Shown piece after piece: positions 46,691-57,904 of a stretch of 64,000 nucleotides of DNA (positions are counted from its first letter, which is position 1; each line of letters begins with the position of its first letter). Source of the stretch: Orbilia blumenaviensis (Eukaryota; Ascomycota; Orbiliomycetes; Orbiliales; Orbiliaceae); the NCBI GenBank assembly GCA_036872755.1, contig JAVHNS010000020.1:124001-188000 (forward strand). The letters are read 5' to 3'. Below the pieces are notes generated by a model. The model was not told the origin of the DNA. It made no database searches and saw only the letters and a program-made list of their open reading frames with translations. The translations under genes were made by a program, and so were the position numbers.

Positions 46691-47817
46691 CTAGGCAATA
46701 CACCGGAAAAGATCCGTCCGGCCCCAGAGATAGTTGTCATCGAATTGCCGTGTTTTATAGTCGTAGTCCACACACTAAAGAAACTGGTTAGATATTTATT
46801 ACTCGCTTAGTGATGATTTGAATGGATGCTTACCTTCATCCCGCCACTAGGGCCCACGTGTGGGCAATGTGCATCGGGACGGGTGAGTGTTAAGACAATA
46901 TGGATAGAACGGCAGACAACAGAGTCGCTCCAGACATCGGTATAGCTACCAAATGGCTTGGCAGAGAGCGTCTCGATACAGTGCTCAATGCTATCATACT
47001 GTGCGTTTTTACCATTACACCTCAGAGCCTGGGCGTTGCAAGTTGTGTGGATTAACTCTTGTTGCGCGACTGGGTCATTGTAGTCGGTTGATGTGAGCTC
47101 CTCAATGAAATGGTCAACTTCTATGAGAGCAAGGTCGTAGTTGACGACTTCACCGCGCTCATTGAATCTCCAAAATCCGGTCTGTTTGAGGATCGAGACT
47201 AACTTGCCATTGTCAGGGCTTGTTGCATTGACAACCTCGGCGTAAAGGTAGACCGTGCTGGCGGCAACTTCGGGGCATTCTGAGGAGAACTGAACAAGCT
47301 CGAACCGGGTGAAGGCTGCAGAATTCTTGTTCGAGATTGGAAGTGGGGGTAGGGCAAAGAAATATTCAATTGAATCTTCAAAGTCAGTGAAGTTTCCAAC
47401 CGGAGATATCCTACCACTCGCGTGATCTGCGAATAGGCCGTCTGGAACGGCGGACGCTCCAAAAGTGATGATAGGAACTTGATTAGGGAAGATCGTGAGG
47501 TTGTAGATGTGGTGTATGGTGTTGAAGTTGCGGTCCCTGTAAGGATTACCACTGGGAGGGGCAGTATATCTCGATGAGGTAGCTGTTGAAGTTGAAGAAG
47601 ACGAAGTTGACCCGAAAGTAGTGGTAACAGTAGTCTCTGTGGCCGGACTGGAGGTGCCCGTAGTACAAGGCGCCGTTGTAGCGCACCCGTTGTCTGCACA
47701 TGAGAATACAGTAACGGTCTCCCAGACTGTACGACGTGGCGCCGGGGCGCCGGATGCTTGATTGCATATAGCAAGTATGCAACCTACGTGCGCGATGTAA
47801 CGGATGAGGTTCACCAT
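46691..47817 (-). CDS. Secreted cysteine-rich fungal protein of unknown function
   Basis: Two exons, 47817-46834 and 46774-46691, give 355 aa; the 59-nt intron has a GTAAGC donor and TTTAG acceptor, phase 0. I start at 47817 because MVNLIRYIAHVGCILAI...ASG is a textbook signal peptide; an upstream ATG in frame at 47859 would bury it. The mature chain has a Ser/Thr-rich spacer at about residues 60-85, then a globular part with around eleven cysteines. It ends in the AHCPHVGPSGGMK segment, continued by the short second exon (CVDYDYKTRQFDD ... LFRCIA), an ending I associate with a family of uncharacterised ascomycete secreted proteins. No GPI-anchor signal and no catalytic motif are recognised. 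Adjacent surface and oxidase genes suggest an extracellular-interaction neighbourhood, by inference only. Confidence 0.8.
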
Positions 47818-50184
47818 CTCGGCGTATATTGATGTGTAACCTGCAACTTGAAATGGCAATTGATATCTGTAAAAAGTAGGGATGCAACGGAGTGAAGTTT
47901 ATCGATACCGATAAGCAGCGGAGAACTGGATATCGATGCAGAATGACCTGGAGGAACGAGAGGTTTAAAAGCTTGTATTGACCACTGCTCTGGGTCTCCT
48001 GACCGGCTAGGAGAACCCACTCAAAGGCTTCAATGCAATGCAATGATGATACGATGCAAACTGCAATCGCGAGGCAACAAATGAAATTCGTACAATAAAA
48101 GAAAGACACGGGAGCGGTACGCCCAATCGTAGAGATGCCCTCGATGCGGTGGTTGGTTCTACAAGGAGGAGAAGAAGACGGCTTCCCAGCTTGCCATGTG
48201 GCACGTTATGATGGCGACTGCTCTGTTATAAGAGAAATGAATGGGTGTGAGAGCTGGGGAAAAAAACTGTGCCAGCGCATCATGGTGGTGAAGGTTGCTC
48301 TGTCCCAAGCCTCATCGAGCAAGAAACTGGTGCCCATTTGGCGCACACGCCGAGGAAAAAAATATCCTTTTGGTCCTCTTCTTCAGACGACGTTGCTTTT
48401 TGTGGGTCCTGAAGCTGCAAGCCAGTTCACAACGTGATGAGATGTCCTTGGACAGTACGTCAATGATGCCAGGTTTGGCATAGTCGTATGCAGGGTGTCC
48501 AAAGAAGGTTGCTTTCAACCAGCGCAGGTCCCACGAGCCCGGAATTTCAGAAGCCGACGCATCGAATGAAATGTGCAGGGTGGTGGGATGCACTGATTAT
48601 CGTCACCAAAAAACACAATCACTGTACTCTTTCATGATGCTACGAGGTTTCGCGTTGATATGATTGAGGTTCAATGGATTGATGAGGATGACCGCTTTTT
48701 CCCTTCATGCGCGTCATCTGGAGGAGATTCTGTCTCGTATTTTGGCTCCTGTTTCTGTCAAACCTAAGCCCGCAGGACGCGACCACAGCTTTGGTGGGGA
48801 CCTGAATACATGGGTCCCCAGCCTAACGCATTTCAGCCGAAGGTGTCTGCAAGCTCAAGCTTGTCATGTTCCTCAAACGAGAGCTTCGAAGCCCGATGGT
48901 GAGACTAAAAATGTATCACGATGGTTGAACTTTTCGCAGTATGATTGATATCTAGGGGTTTCCATCAAGGTGAAGAGGGAATAGTCGCACCACCCGGGGC
49001 TTGAGGTTGTGGAATCTAGATACGAAGTTAAAAGAGGAACTGTCGATGTTGATGCATGATACCCATCGGCCTTCTTGTTTTGCCTTAATCTACTAAGTAT
49101 ATTCTGCATATGTGAGGATGGCATCAGCTTCGCGGTTTCTAGGCCTATCTTTGGCGTTCCGTTAATATGCCGCAGCCGGGATTTGTTGATTGGGAATTGT
49201 TGGTGGTTGGGATGCAAAGCAAGCCTCGATCAAGTCTTGAAAGGCTTGGATGAGACAAAATGGAAATACAACAAAAGCAACACATTTTGCTTACACTAGG
49301 TTATGATATACGAAATGGGCTGTCCCACTTTCGCGCAAATTTACTTTACCATCGCCAGCTCAGCGGCAAAACGACACAAAATTTGTTTATATCTGTTATA
49401 ACTATAACCTCCCTTTTTTAAGGCCGTCGGGAAATAACAAAATGTATAAGCCCATCGAACAGCTGTGTCAATTTATATATCCGTGTGTGGCCACCGACCT
49501 TTCGAAACCTGGTCGAACAGTGTCATCGCTATATTAATCGTCAATCATGGGGCCTCACTAAATACTGGTAGAGACTGTTCTTGGCGGGTAGGTAGTCACT
49601 ATAAAACTTAAACTTATAAGCCTAAGATTTGTGGAATATCGATGTTTATCCTCTTTATATTGTGTCTTATAACTCTTAAGATCTTACATCCGTGGCTTAG
49701 ATCGCTAGAGTATCAGACTCCCATATGGCCCCTTGTCTTATACCTGGCAGTGGTAGGGAATAACAACTCCAATTTAATTAATTCTTGCCATTGTGACAGG
49801 CCTAGGGCCACAAAATCGAAAAGGTTAAGTATAAATTTAGATCATATATGTATCCGGCTATAACCAACGCAGAAGGGCCTCTTCGAAATTGGAGGTTAGA
49901 AACATCAAGGTCAACATAATGCTTCATCGCGTTGCCCAGGCGGCAAACAATCCTTACAATTCCAGCCAGTTTTGATATTAAGCGCGGCTAAAGGCTGAAA
50001 TCACGTTGAACGAAATACTTCGAGGGATATGTACCTCACGTATAGTGCTCGATAGACCACCTTAATAACTGGATATCTAATCGATTGAACCTCTACCTTG
50101 ATTTAATAGGATAATATCTTTAGAACCCGTTTTCTAGACGGATTTACGCGAAAATATATTTGCTAATGGAGATTAAAGGCGAAA
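47818..50184. other. 2.4 kb region without a supported gene
   Basis: Promoter of the secreted-protein gene and 3' flank of the FAD oxidase gene. Frames of 93-114 codons on both strands (48312-48593 -, 48664-48948 +, 48873-49217 -) have no recognised content. At 49695-49725 there is a short tRNA D-arm-like word, but no B box or closing arms. Confidence 0.55.
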
Positions 50185-52292
50185 CTAGTATAGAGTGCAG
50201 AGTGTACCATCAACTTCGACAAGTCGCTCACTTCCTACACAGTTAACGCAATATAACACATTATGGGGATCGTACTTGGCTTTCAGAGCGAAAAGCCGAG
50301 AGTAATTTTCCCCCCAATAATTTGATTGCCAAAATTTCGAATCGATAAATGACTAATATCAATGTCAGCCTCAACTCTGAAACTAATAGAATTAGGGGCG
50401 GAAGGCTGCGACGTACTTCGCTGAGATATGCACCACTATTGGGAGATAACTGGCGCCATGCGTACTCGAGTACGTCCCTTGCTACTCTCATTTGTTCTGC
50501 TCTGCCGGTCCCGTTGCTCGCAAAGCCGGTGCTCGAAACTATTTTTCAGCATTAGGAGGGCAACTTGTGCCACTTTGGGAAGGTGGTATGTGGCTCGGAC
50601 GTACTGATATGCGAGTATGTATCTCGCCACGCAGGGTTGAGCGCCATGCTGGTATTTTTATGCTGGGCCGTACCTGGGCCGGCGACAATATGGCCTTGTA
50701 ATATACCTGTTGTTTCGAAATTTAGCTTAAGAGTGTCATGTAGGAGCGGTATATTCTCAGTCAGAGATCGGCGAGTAAGCAGTCGACTGGCAAGTATTGG
50801 TGTCCCCGAGGTAACTGCATAATCGATAAAGTTGCTTTTAAAGTATTTGTAAAACGATGGGAAGGTTTCATTGAAGGCGCCAGCGGTGATGTCTTCGCCA
50901 TAATTAGCTGATAATTCCGCTAACATTGGTGCGATGAGTTTTCCGGATTTTTCAGCCGTCCCGTTTAGCATATATAGTATTGCTGCAAAAGTTGGGCTTT
51001 TGCTCCCAGGTGCAACATCTGTACCGTTAATAACGAAGTAATAGCCCATTAACCCTCCGTCATTCAATCGTGGGATTTGGGTATGCACATATGTTATTGC
51101 CTTGTGGAAAACTTCTCTTGGTGTATCTAAGAAGGTGAGATTGAAGAAAACAGTCTGTGTGTACCATGGCCTTGAGGGGAATATTTTTACAGTAGCTGAT
51201 GTAACTACCCCGAATGTGCTTGCGCCCCCCTTTAGGTTGCAATGAAGCATCATCAGCATCCACATCGGGGTCAGTTGAAGAAAAGAATGGAATGAAATTG
51301 TACCCCCCTGAGAGCCCAGTATATATCTTGATTTTGGTAGTCGTTTGCGGTGACATGCTCACCATCGGGAAGGACTACAGTCATTTCGAGAACCTGGTCC
51401 ACGGCCATGCCGTAAATAGAACTTAGTGGAGAATGCCCGCCCCCTATCTATATTGTTAGTTCAGTAGATATTATGAGAGCTAGGGTTACTGGAAATTTAA
51501 TACCTTGTAGATATCCTCCGATGCAGCTGACGGTACTCGCACCGCCTCCAACGATGATGCTGTCGTGTTCGTCTACCAGCCGGTACATATCCTGCCACTG
51601 CATACCCGGGGATATAGTGACAGCCTTGTATCCTTTTACGTGTCCTGCGCAACAATTCGGCCTAAAATCCTCGTGAAATCGGGCCCCTTTCCAATTGTGT
51701 GTATATATCGATAATGCATGGGCTCCTGTCGACCTTCGTGTTATAGCCGTATGAGCTTCGATGAATGCATATATTATATCCGCTTCAGGTTTGAAATTGC
51801 TAGAACTTACCTCCCAAGGAACTCGTGGCCAGTTGCTTTTATAACTAGGCGAATTTTGTGCTCCCGAGCAAAGTTAATACCGGCCTGAACAGCTTCAACG
51901 TCGGTCGCATCAATCACATATGACGGATACAACCCAATCCCATTGCATTTTGTGTTTGATGATTCTGTGTTGTTGGTTGGGGGACATGGATCACCAGCAT
52001 AGCCAGGGAAGTCGATCATATATGGATTTTGAGCAATTAGGTCGCTCGATCGAGACACTGATGTGATCGCTTCGCAAGCAGTTTTGTTATAAAATTCCCC
52101 TAGATAACACGTTATGCCTGGTGGGGTTGTTTTGATAAGTCGTCCGTTAACTGTCTCGTTGAGCATGTTCCAATCATTCGACTTCGGCCAACAAGGGTCA
52201 GGGGGACTGCACTTGCAAGAATCCCGGAGGGTACAGAGAACCAGAAGCGGAAAGCTAGCCGCAGCGAGCAAAAGTTGGATTTTGGGAGCCAT
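50185..52292 (-). CDS. Secreted FAD-linked oxidase (berberine-bridge-enzyme / isoamyl-alcohol-oxidase-like)
   Basis: Six exons, 52292-51811, 51733-51504, 51443-51304, 51229-50605, 50538-50417 and 50352-50185, give 588 aa; introns are 60-77 nt and all phases match, so the gene is intact although it looks broken at first sight. A signal peptide ([20 protein letters not shown]) precedes the PCMH FAD-binding domain: [11 protein letters not shown] holds H156, the expected covalent-FAD histidine, and [15 protein letters not shown] (H241) is the flavin-binding loop, followed by [15 protein letters not shown]. The C-terminal BBE element is complete: [11 protein letters not shown], then [14 protein letters not shown] and [16 protein letters not shown]. 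Such enzymes use O2 to oxidise alcohols, sugars or alkaloid-like substrates and are often tied to secondary metabolism; the substrate here is unknown. The second covalent-flavin position (normally Cys in GGCPTVG) reads GGAST, with a Cys five residues later. Confidence 0.9.
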
Positions 52293-55200
52293 GTCAATTT
52301 CGCAATTAGAACATTATAGTTGAAAAAATTTAATATTTTTCGAGTTGAAGAGACAATTAGATCTGTATCTTGGCTTTAAATTTACGCTTAGATGGATAGA
52401 GAGATGCCGACAAAAATGTTTTATCGTGAAGTGCTCCAGTAGAAATCCGGTCCGCGATTGAATAATAAGAGGACTACCAATTTAAGAAGGTCTATCTAGG
52501 AATACGATAACACGATTGAGATAGCCTTGGGGTTCTGGTTTTGCGCGAACGTTCGACTAGCCATCCTCTTTCTCCGGGGGTTTCCAGCCCACCTTTACTT
52601 CGCAGAAGGCTATCTATTTATATATTTAAGATTCTGGCCGGTGGTTATGGAATATGCGCATCGGCTGAGAGTTGGCTGCAGATGTTTTGTGCGCCTAAAC
52701 AGGCGTTAATTGTTTTGTCTCGAGATACTCTTGCATCAGCATGACGGATTATTGCTTCATAGGCCAAAAGGGTTATTAGTTAGCGGGCTATGAACAAAAA
52801 TGTACTGTCAATCCGAAAATCTTGCCTATGACTTATATATAACGTTATGGCTTACGATTCCGAAGCAAACCAGATCTTGATCTTCAAAGGCTTGGGTTAC
52901 CCGGAGTTAGATGTTTGACGGATCTTGAGGCTGTGAAAAATAACGTTTATGTGAGATTGAATATCGATAGATTTTTATGCGTATATAGCACGGGTTTGAT
53001 CAAATTTGAACTTGACGGTAAGGTATGGAAGTGGAGTTGATAGCTGCCAGGTTTTGCAACTGACGAAAAGCTTGGTAGGCCTAGAGGAATCGAGTACTTC
53101 TTCGAATTTCTGCTGTGGAACAGACATTTTCTAGCCCCAATCGGAAACGAGGATAGCGCATTCGGCACCACGGCTTCTGGCTTCATCATCTTAGGTTTAC
53201 AGATCTAGTTGAGGGTAAACCACTTCTCTGGATATGCGATTTCCTGATCAGCTGATCTCATTGTCGGCGGTGCCACGCAGCCAACACGATTTCTAGTTTA
53301 ACATTTCTTTCCAAGCACACGGAAACCCAAGCTGGTTACTCAGTTCTCGAATTTATAAGTCCTTCAGTAATCAACAATTGGTATCAAGTTTAAACTCGAT
53401 AGTTCATGTACCCAACGATATCTCGATGTTGAAAACACTGACTGTTTAGGAGGATGGAGATTCGAATGCCACCAATACTTGAGTATTTGATAGGATTTCG
53501 TCATATCAAGTCGCAGACAATCTATCGATCGGTAATGTTTCTCGGGATTGGCGGTGACTATTTCATTTCGGAGCTTGTGATTTGATGGTCTAGGGTAACT
53601 TTGATTTTGAATCGCACGCTGTTCCTAAGTACTTGTGTAACAGGTATATATCAAATTATCATGAGTTTTTCTGGATCTCTCGCCACGCTGAACCGAGAGC
53701 TGCAACGCTTAGCGCTATGGAAGTAGTTCTGGCCTTGTATCGGGTGAGCCTCCATTGATACTTGAGTACCGTGTTAGATTGAGTTATTGAGTGTACGAAC
53801 ACCTTACGTAATTACAAACGACTATGAATTATAAAACGTATATATCCGTACATTTCCCTTTAGGTGGCTAGCTGTATGCACTAACTACGTAGAACTTGAT
53901 TATACATCACTCATCAGTGCACCTATTGAGCATCTAGGTAGATGTTACATATGAATTTAACCTATTGAGCACCTAGGTAGATGTTACATGTGAATTTACC
54001 AAGCCTAGCTAGATCTATACTTCTGCTTAGTTAAACATATAGATAACTATGCTGACTGCTGGAATCGCTATGTCTAATATACCGTAAAGAAGATGGTGCT
54101 TTTTTCGAAGGTCTCGAAGACGCCTTAAAGTCTCTTTAATATGTCTTTACGACTATGAAGCGCAATTTAAGTCTATTTTACGTTCGATAGACGGCCTAGA
54201 AAACATCCTCGTTTTCCTATGGTTCCCAGTGGCTGTCCTATAAAGGTTGCGACCCGGTGCTGATTTTCTTGATTTGATATCGGAACACCTATCGATATTG
54301 AAATCTTAATATATCTCGAACTGGTCGAATAGTTTCCTGGGGCTACAGAGGGAACTACAGTCAGATGCGTATATGTGTGTTCGAAGCCAGGCGTGTTTCG
54401 GTTTGCTGGAATTCTGAGCGACCAAAGCGCTCTACGACGCATTTCTGCAAAACAAGGCCTGGGCACGAGACTACTCTAATTTGGATGCAGCAAGGAAATA
54501 TCGTTGAAAGTGCCACGCCGGGTGGCTTCGTTTGCGAAAAGGTAGAAGCGACGCCAAATTTGCTAGTGGTCGGATATGCCAATGCTGGAGGGGCTGCATA
54601 TTCCTGAGTTCGGCGATGCGGTCGATACAGGCGAGAGGCAAGCAAAGGAGTAATTATCAGAAGCTCCCACGCTCCTTATGCATGACCATGCCGCACTTCA
54701 GCCCGTCGCAGTAGTTAGCACATATATATTTGTCTCGTGTTCATATATATACTGGTCTTATGTTTGCACATTCATAGTTAGTGCTCTCGAGCCCTTTGCG
54801 AAGGCTGAGGATTTAGGTACATGGATCCGGGGTATGCTAAGAAATCCTGTGAAAGCAAAGATGCCCTGAGCGTAAGCAGTGAAGAGAATGAGAATTAGCG
54901 AGAAACCGGACTTTGCCGTCCTGAGTCGATATCCGACCCATGGTCCGACAGAATTGAACCCATGATTCCGATTGTTCTTTTGTAGCCAGGCACCAGTCCA
55001 TTTGTGGCCTTGGTTCCACGAGAATTGGTTTGGCTTACCTAAAAGCGGAGATTTCCTTGCCCCCCCAAAAAAAAGAAAGAAAAATGGAAAGTCAATCTAG
55101 ATCAGCTCATTGATCATATTGATTGGCTTCAAAGCTTCTCGCTGAAACCCAAAGGATCGATTATAATTAGTAGTGAGGATTCCGAAAAATATCCTCTCTT

Positions 55201-55966
55201 CTATTTTAAGAACAGAGGACTTTTGAAATATGTTCGTATAACATATACAATCTTATACGATGCTCTAATTTACATTTGGCCCAATAAATTGTTCGAAATT
55301 AATAATCTGGATTGGATCTGGGAAGTATGGCTGGGGATTCACGGGAACTCCGGAACCATGGCTTTGGGAGACACGCCCACATGCCTAGTTTTCGTACTCG
55401 AATATTCGAAAGGGGGAAACTAAATACTTTCGAATATGAAGTTGATCATTTTTCAACATTCCAAGAGATACAGGCTGGCATGTGAGACAAAACGATACCA
55501 GGCTCAAATCCGGATGGTGGATTCACTGATGCGGAGGCGTGTGCGTGTGCACCGATTAGTTAGGGCGGCTAGAAAGCCCCAAACCACTCAACCTTGGTAC
55601 GGTTCTGTGCGGCTGCGTGGCATCCACAAGTGCTAAAATCTGTGTTACATCAGGACAATTCTGTCTGGCCAAGACCATGGTCTCTGACGATTTAAAAGTG
55701 TTAAAATGTGACGCATTCTGCTGGTTTGACTTCTGTCTTCAGATTTCATTACACCACCGCTTTTCCCTCATAGATTCCGAGACTCCAATAGGGGCTATTC
55801 ATTTTTATTTTCCACGACGCAATGCAACCTCGGGCGGGTTTTGAGGACAAAGGCAACACCGACACCTAAGGGTTGTATTTTATTTACCACAATCTTTACA
55901 TATCCTAGGGGAGGTCGGGGCAAAAGAATAAAAAGAATACAAACATTCGAACGAAAATACTTCGGC
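52293..55966. other. 3.7 kb AT-rich gene-free region
   Basis: Upstream of the FAD oxidase (-) and of the second 7-TM gene (+). It holds a 39-bp tandem duplication at 53921-53998. Frames around 54173-54645 on both strands are under 100 codons and unrecognised. No transposon protein fragment could be identified. Confidence 0.6.
53921..53998. repeat. 39-bp tandem duplication containing CTAGGTAG
   Basis: Two head-to-tail copies (53921-53959 and 53960-53998) starting ACCTATTGAGCA, with two substitutions between them (CATCTAGG versus CACCTAGG; CATATG versus CATGTG). Confidence 0.95.
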
Positions 55967-57609
55967 ATGGCAGGATTGGCGGCAGAAAATGGATCAAGCC
56001 TTAAAGATTTGACGATAGCAACAGCCATCGTATCGATCCTACTTTGTACGACAGGCGTAGCTGCTCGTCTTTTTACAAGACTAAAAGATGCGAACCAGCA
56101 TTTGTATCCAGAAGACTGGATCTTGATCGGCCCCGCATATGTGCGTGCACCATGTTCTAATTATTCATTTTGGGCGGATAAACCCAGGAAATATGTATCA
56201 TACTGACTGTCTAACTGTAGATTTCCACTATGGGAGTAGCGTGTGCTATGATTGCTGCGACAACTTATCAACTGGGGTCACATGTTGGCCCGGCTGTACC
56301 CATAAAAGATATAGTTAAATTGATGAAGGTGCGATTATCGAGAGTTCCTTGTTAATTTAACTTTGTGGCTTGGATCACACTAACGTCTACAAATATCCAT
56401 CTATCTTCGAGTCAGTAATACAGACATTATGTAGGTAGCAACGGCGCGCGGATAATTGAGGTGCACTGGGGATATACTATACTAATATATAATCTGTGGA
56501 ATCGCAGATGCTCTTCAAATAGTCATATTGATCGCTCTTGGCGCGATCCGCGCCTCTCTCCTTTACTTCATTAGGCGCCTTTCGAAAACGTCTTCTACTA
56601 TTATCTATAAGATCACCTCCGGTTTAATTTTTATTAGCACAGCTCATATAATCGTCTCTATATTTTCATCAATCTTCCGATGCAATCCGATTAGTACTGT
56701 CTGGACTCCTGGTGCTGTCAAATATACCTGTGCGAGTACTGCGGCTGTCTATGTGCTGGTCAGTGTTGGATTAGCGATTGATGCACTTATGTTTTTATTG
56801 CCAGCAATATTGGTTGTCAGTCTACACATTACCAAGAAAAAGAAACTTCAAAGCCTTGTTATGTTTGCATTGGGTGGTGGGTATGTGCTCCTCGATGGCG
56901 TACAAAGGTTTCGTATAATACAGCGGTAACGAATTGTTAACTATGCTCTTTTCTAGTGGTTGTATTATTGAAGCCCTGCGGTTTGGTCAACTGCAAGAGG
57001 CAAAGACCAGCACTGAGCCGATATGTAAGCACCAATAATATCGAAGTTACTTAGGTTTTGGTCTGATAATAATCTTTCCTATCTCTATTCTCAGATACTT
57101 CGGGGAAGATAGTAATATTTCTCTTTATCCAAGCTGTTCTAGGCATGCTATGCTGCTGTGCACCTTCGATAAAAGCCTTCGGGACTCATCTTATTACCTC
57201 GAAGCTCAGGAGCACAAAGAGTATTAGATCATATTCAGACAACATGGGAGGAACCACGGTTCACGATGCGAGCAATGCAACATGTGTTGGGGATGACATT
57301 GAAGGTGGACATGATATGATATTCCGGGAAGACCCCCCATTGTCACAATTCGCAACAATGTCTTCGGATCAGAATATAGAAATGGGCATACAAGGCGCAG
57401 GTATGGTGAACGGTCACAACAAGAAGGACGGTACCATGGTAATGGAACGGATTATGGACCTAAAGGAAGTTCTAAAACTATGTGAGGAAGAGACAGGCTC
57501 GCTGGCCGCCCCCCGGATCAAGGGTGGTTCTCGCAATCTGAGGAGTGAGAGTAGTCAAACATATGAGGAGTTTCATGCCAAGCCTATGGAGTGGGGGAAA
57601 CAGTTGTGA
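55967..57609 (+). CDS. Rhodopsin-domain 7-TM membrane protein (Pth11/SAT17-like family), second copy
   Basis: Six exons, 55967-56140, 56221-56328, 56424-56430, 56508-56880, 56957-57024 and 57095-57609, give 414 aa. The third exon is a 7-nt micro-exon (ACATTAT) that I propose because it restores the frame and produces KLMKTLYALQIVILIALGAIRAS, the expected helix of this family. Other markers: TIATAIVSILLCTTGVAARLF (first helix), YPEDWILIGPAY (E49-D50-W51), SSIFRCNPISTVW, YVLVSVGLAIDALMFLLPAILVV, and IVIFLFIQAVLGMLCCCAPSIKAF. The tail after residue 270 is hydrophilic and Gly/Met/Glu-rich. The N-terminus is short and lacks the glycosylated extension of the copy at 43195. The start Met (MAGLAAENGSS) is the last ATG before the first helix; the frame is open further upstream. 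Probably an orphan surface receptor or sensor; ligand unknown. Confidence 0.8.
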
Positions 57610-57823
57610 GTATAGCAGCACTGACCATGGGCTTGGTGGGGATAGCCTACGGCCCGATTTATGATTTACGATGTTATACCCTACTGGGCCAGGCAAACCC
57701 AATTTCTTAGACACATTGGGCGGCGTTTCCTGGAATACCCTCTTGTTTTCATCTTAGCTTTGTTTTAAAAAATTACGGTACTATTTGTTTGGCGTTTCTG
57801 GGTAGGGTGTAAGCCTAATATAG

Positions 57824-57904
57824 TAAGGGTATTCAGATGTGCAGTTTTATCAACATATCTGCATTTTGGCTCAGCCTCGAAAACTGCACATATGAGTACC
57901 CCTA
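57824..57904. mobile_element. 81-bp MITE-like inverted repeat
   Basis: Arms of 25 nt at 57824-57848 and 57880-57904 are inverted copies with three mismatches (core ATGTGCAGTTTT / AAAACTGCACAT) around a 31-nt loop. Ends read TAAGGGTA ... TACCCCTA; outer TA dinucleotides would fit a Tc1/mariner-type TA target site, but family membership is inference. Confidence 0.6.

Noticed and set aside
47818..47859. Upstream in-frame ATG for the secreted protein (14 extra residues)
   Set aside because: It would place the hydrophobic signal peptide internally; the ATG at 47817 gives a normal secretion signal.
49690..49760. tRNA-like D-arm word (TGGCTTAGATCGCTAGAG) suggesting a tRNA gene or SINE
   Set aside because: No B box, no T arm, and no pairing acceptor or anticodon stem in the following 60 nt.
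50552..51300. FAD oxidase looked truncated: a stop after [11 protein letters not shown]... and a missing ALRGGG context at 51230-51303
   Set aside because: Introns 50539-50604, 50353-50416 and 51230-51303 restore a complete BBE protein with all phases matching, so it is not a pseudogene.
54173..54645. Overlapping 80-97-codon frames on both strands suggesting a decayed gene
   Set aside because: No family resemblance on either strand and no supporting splice signals.
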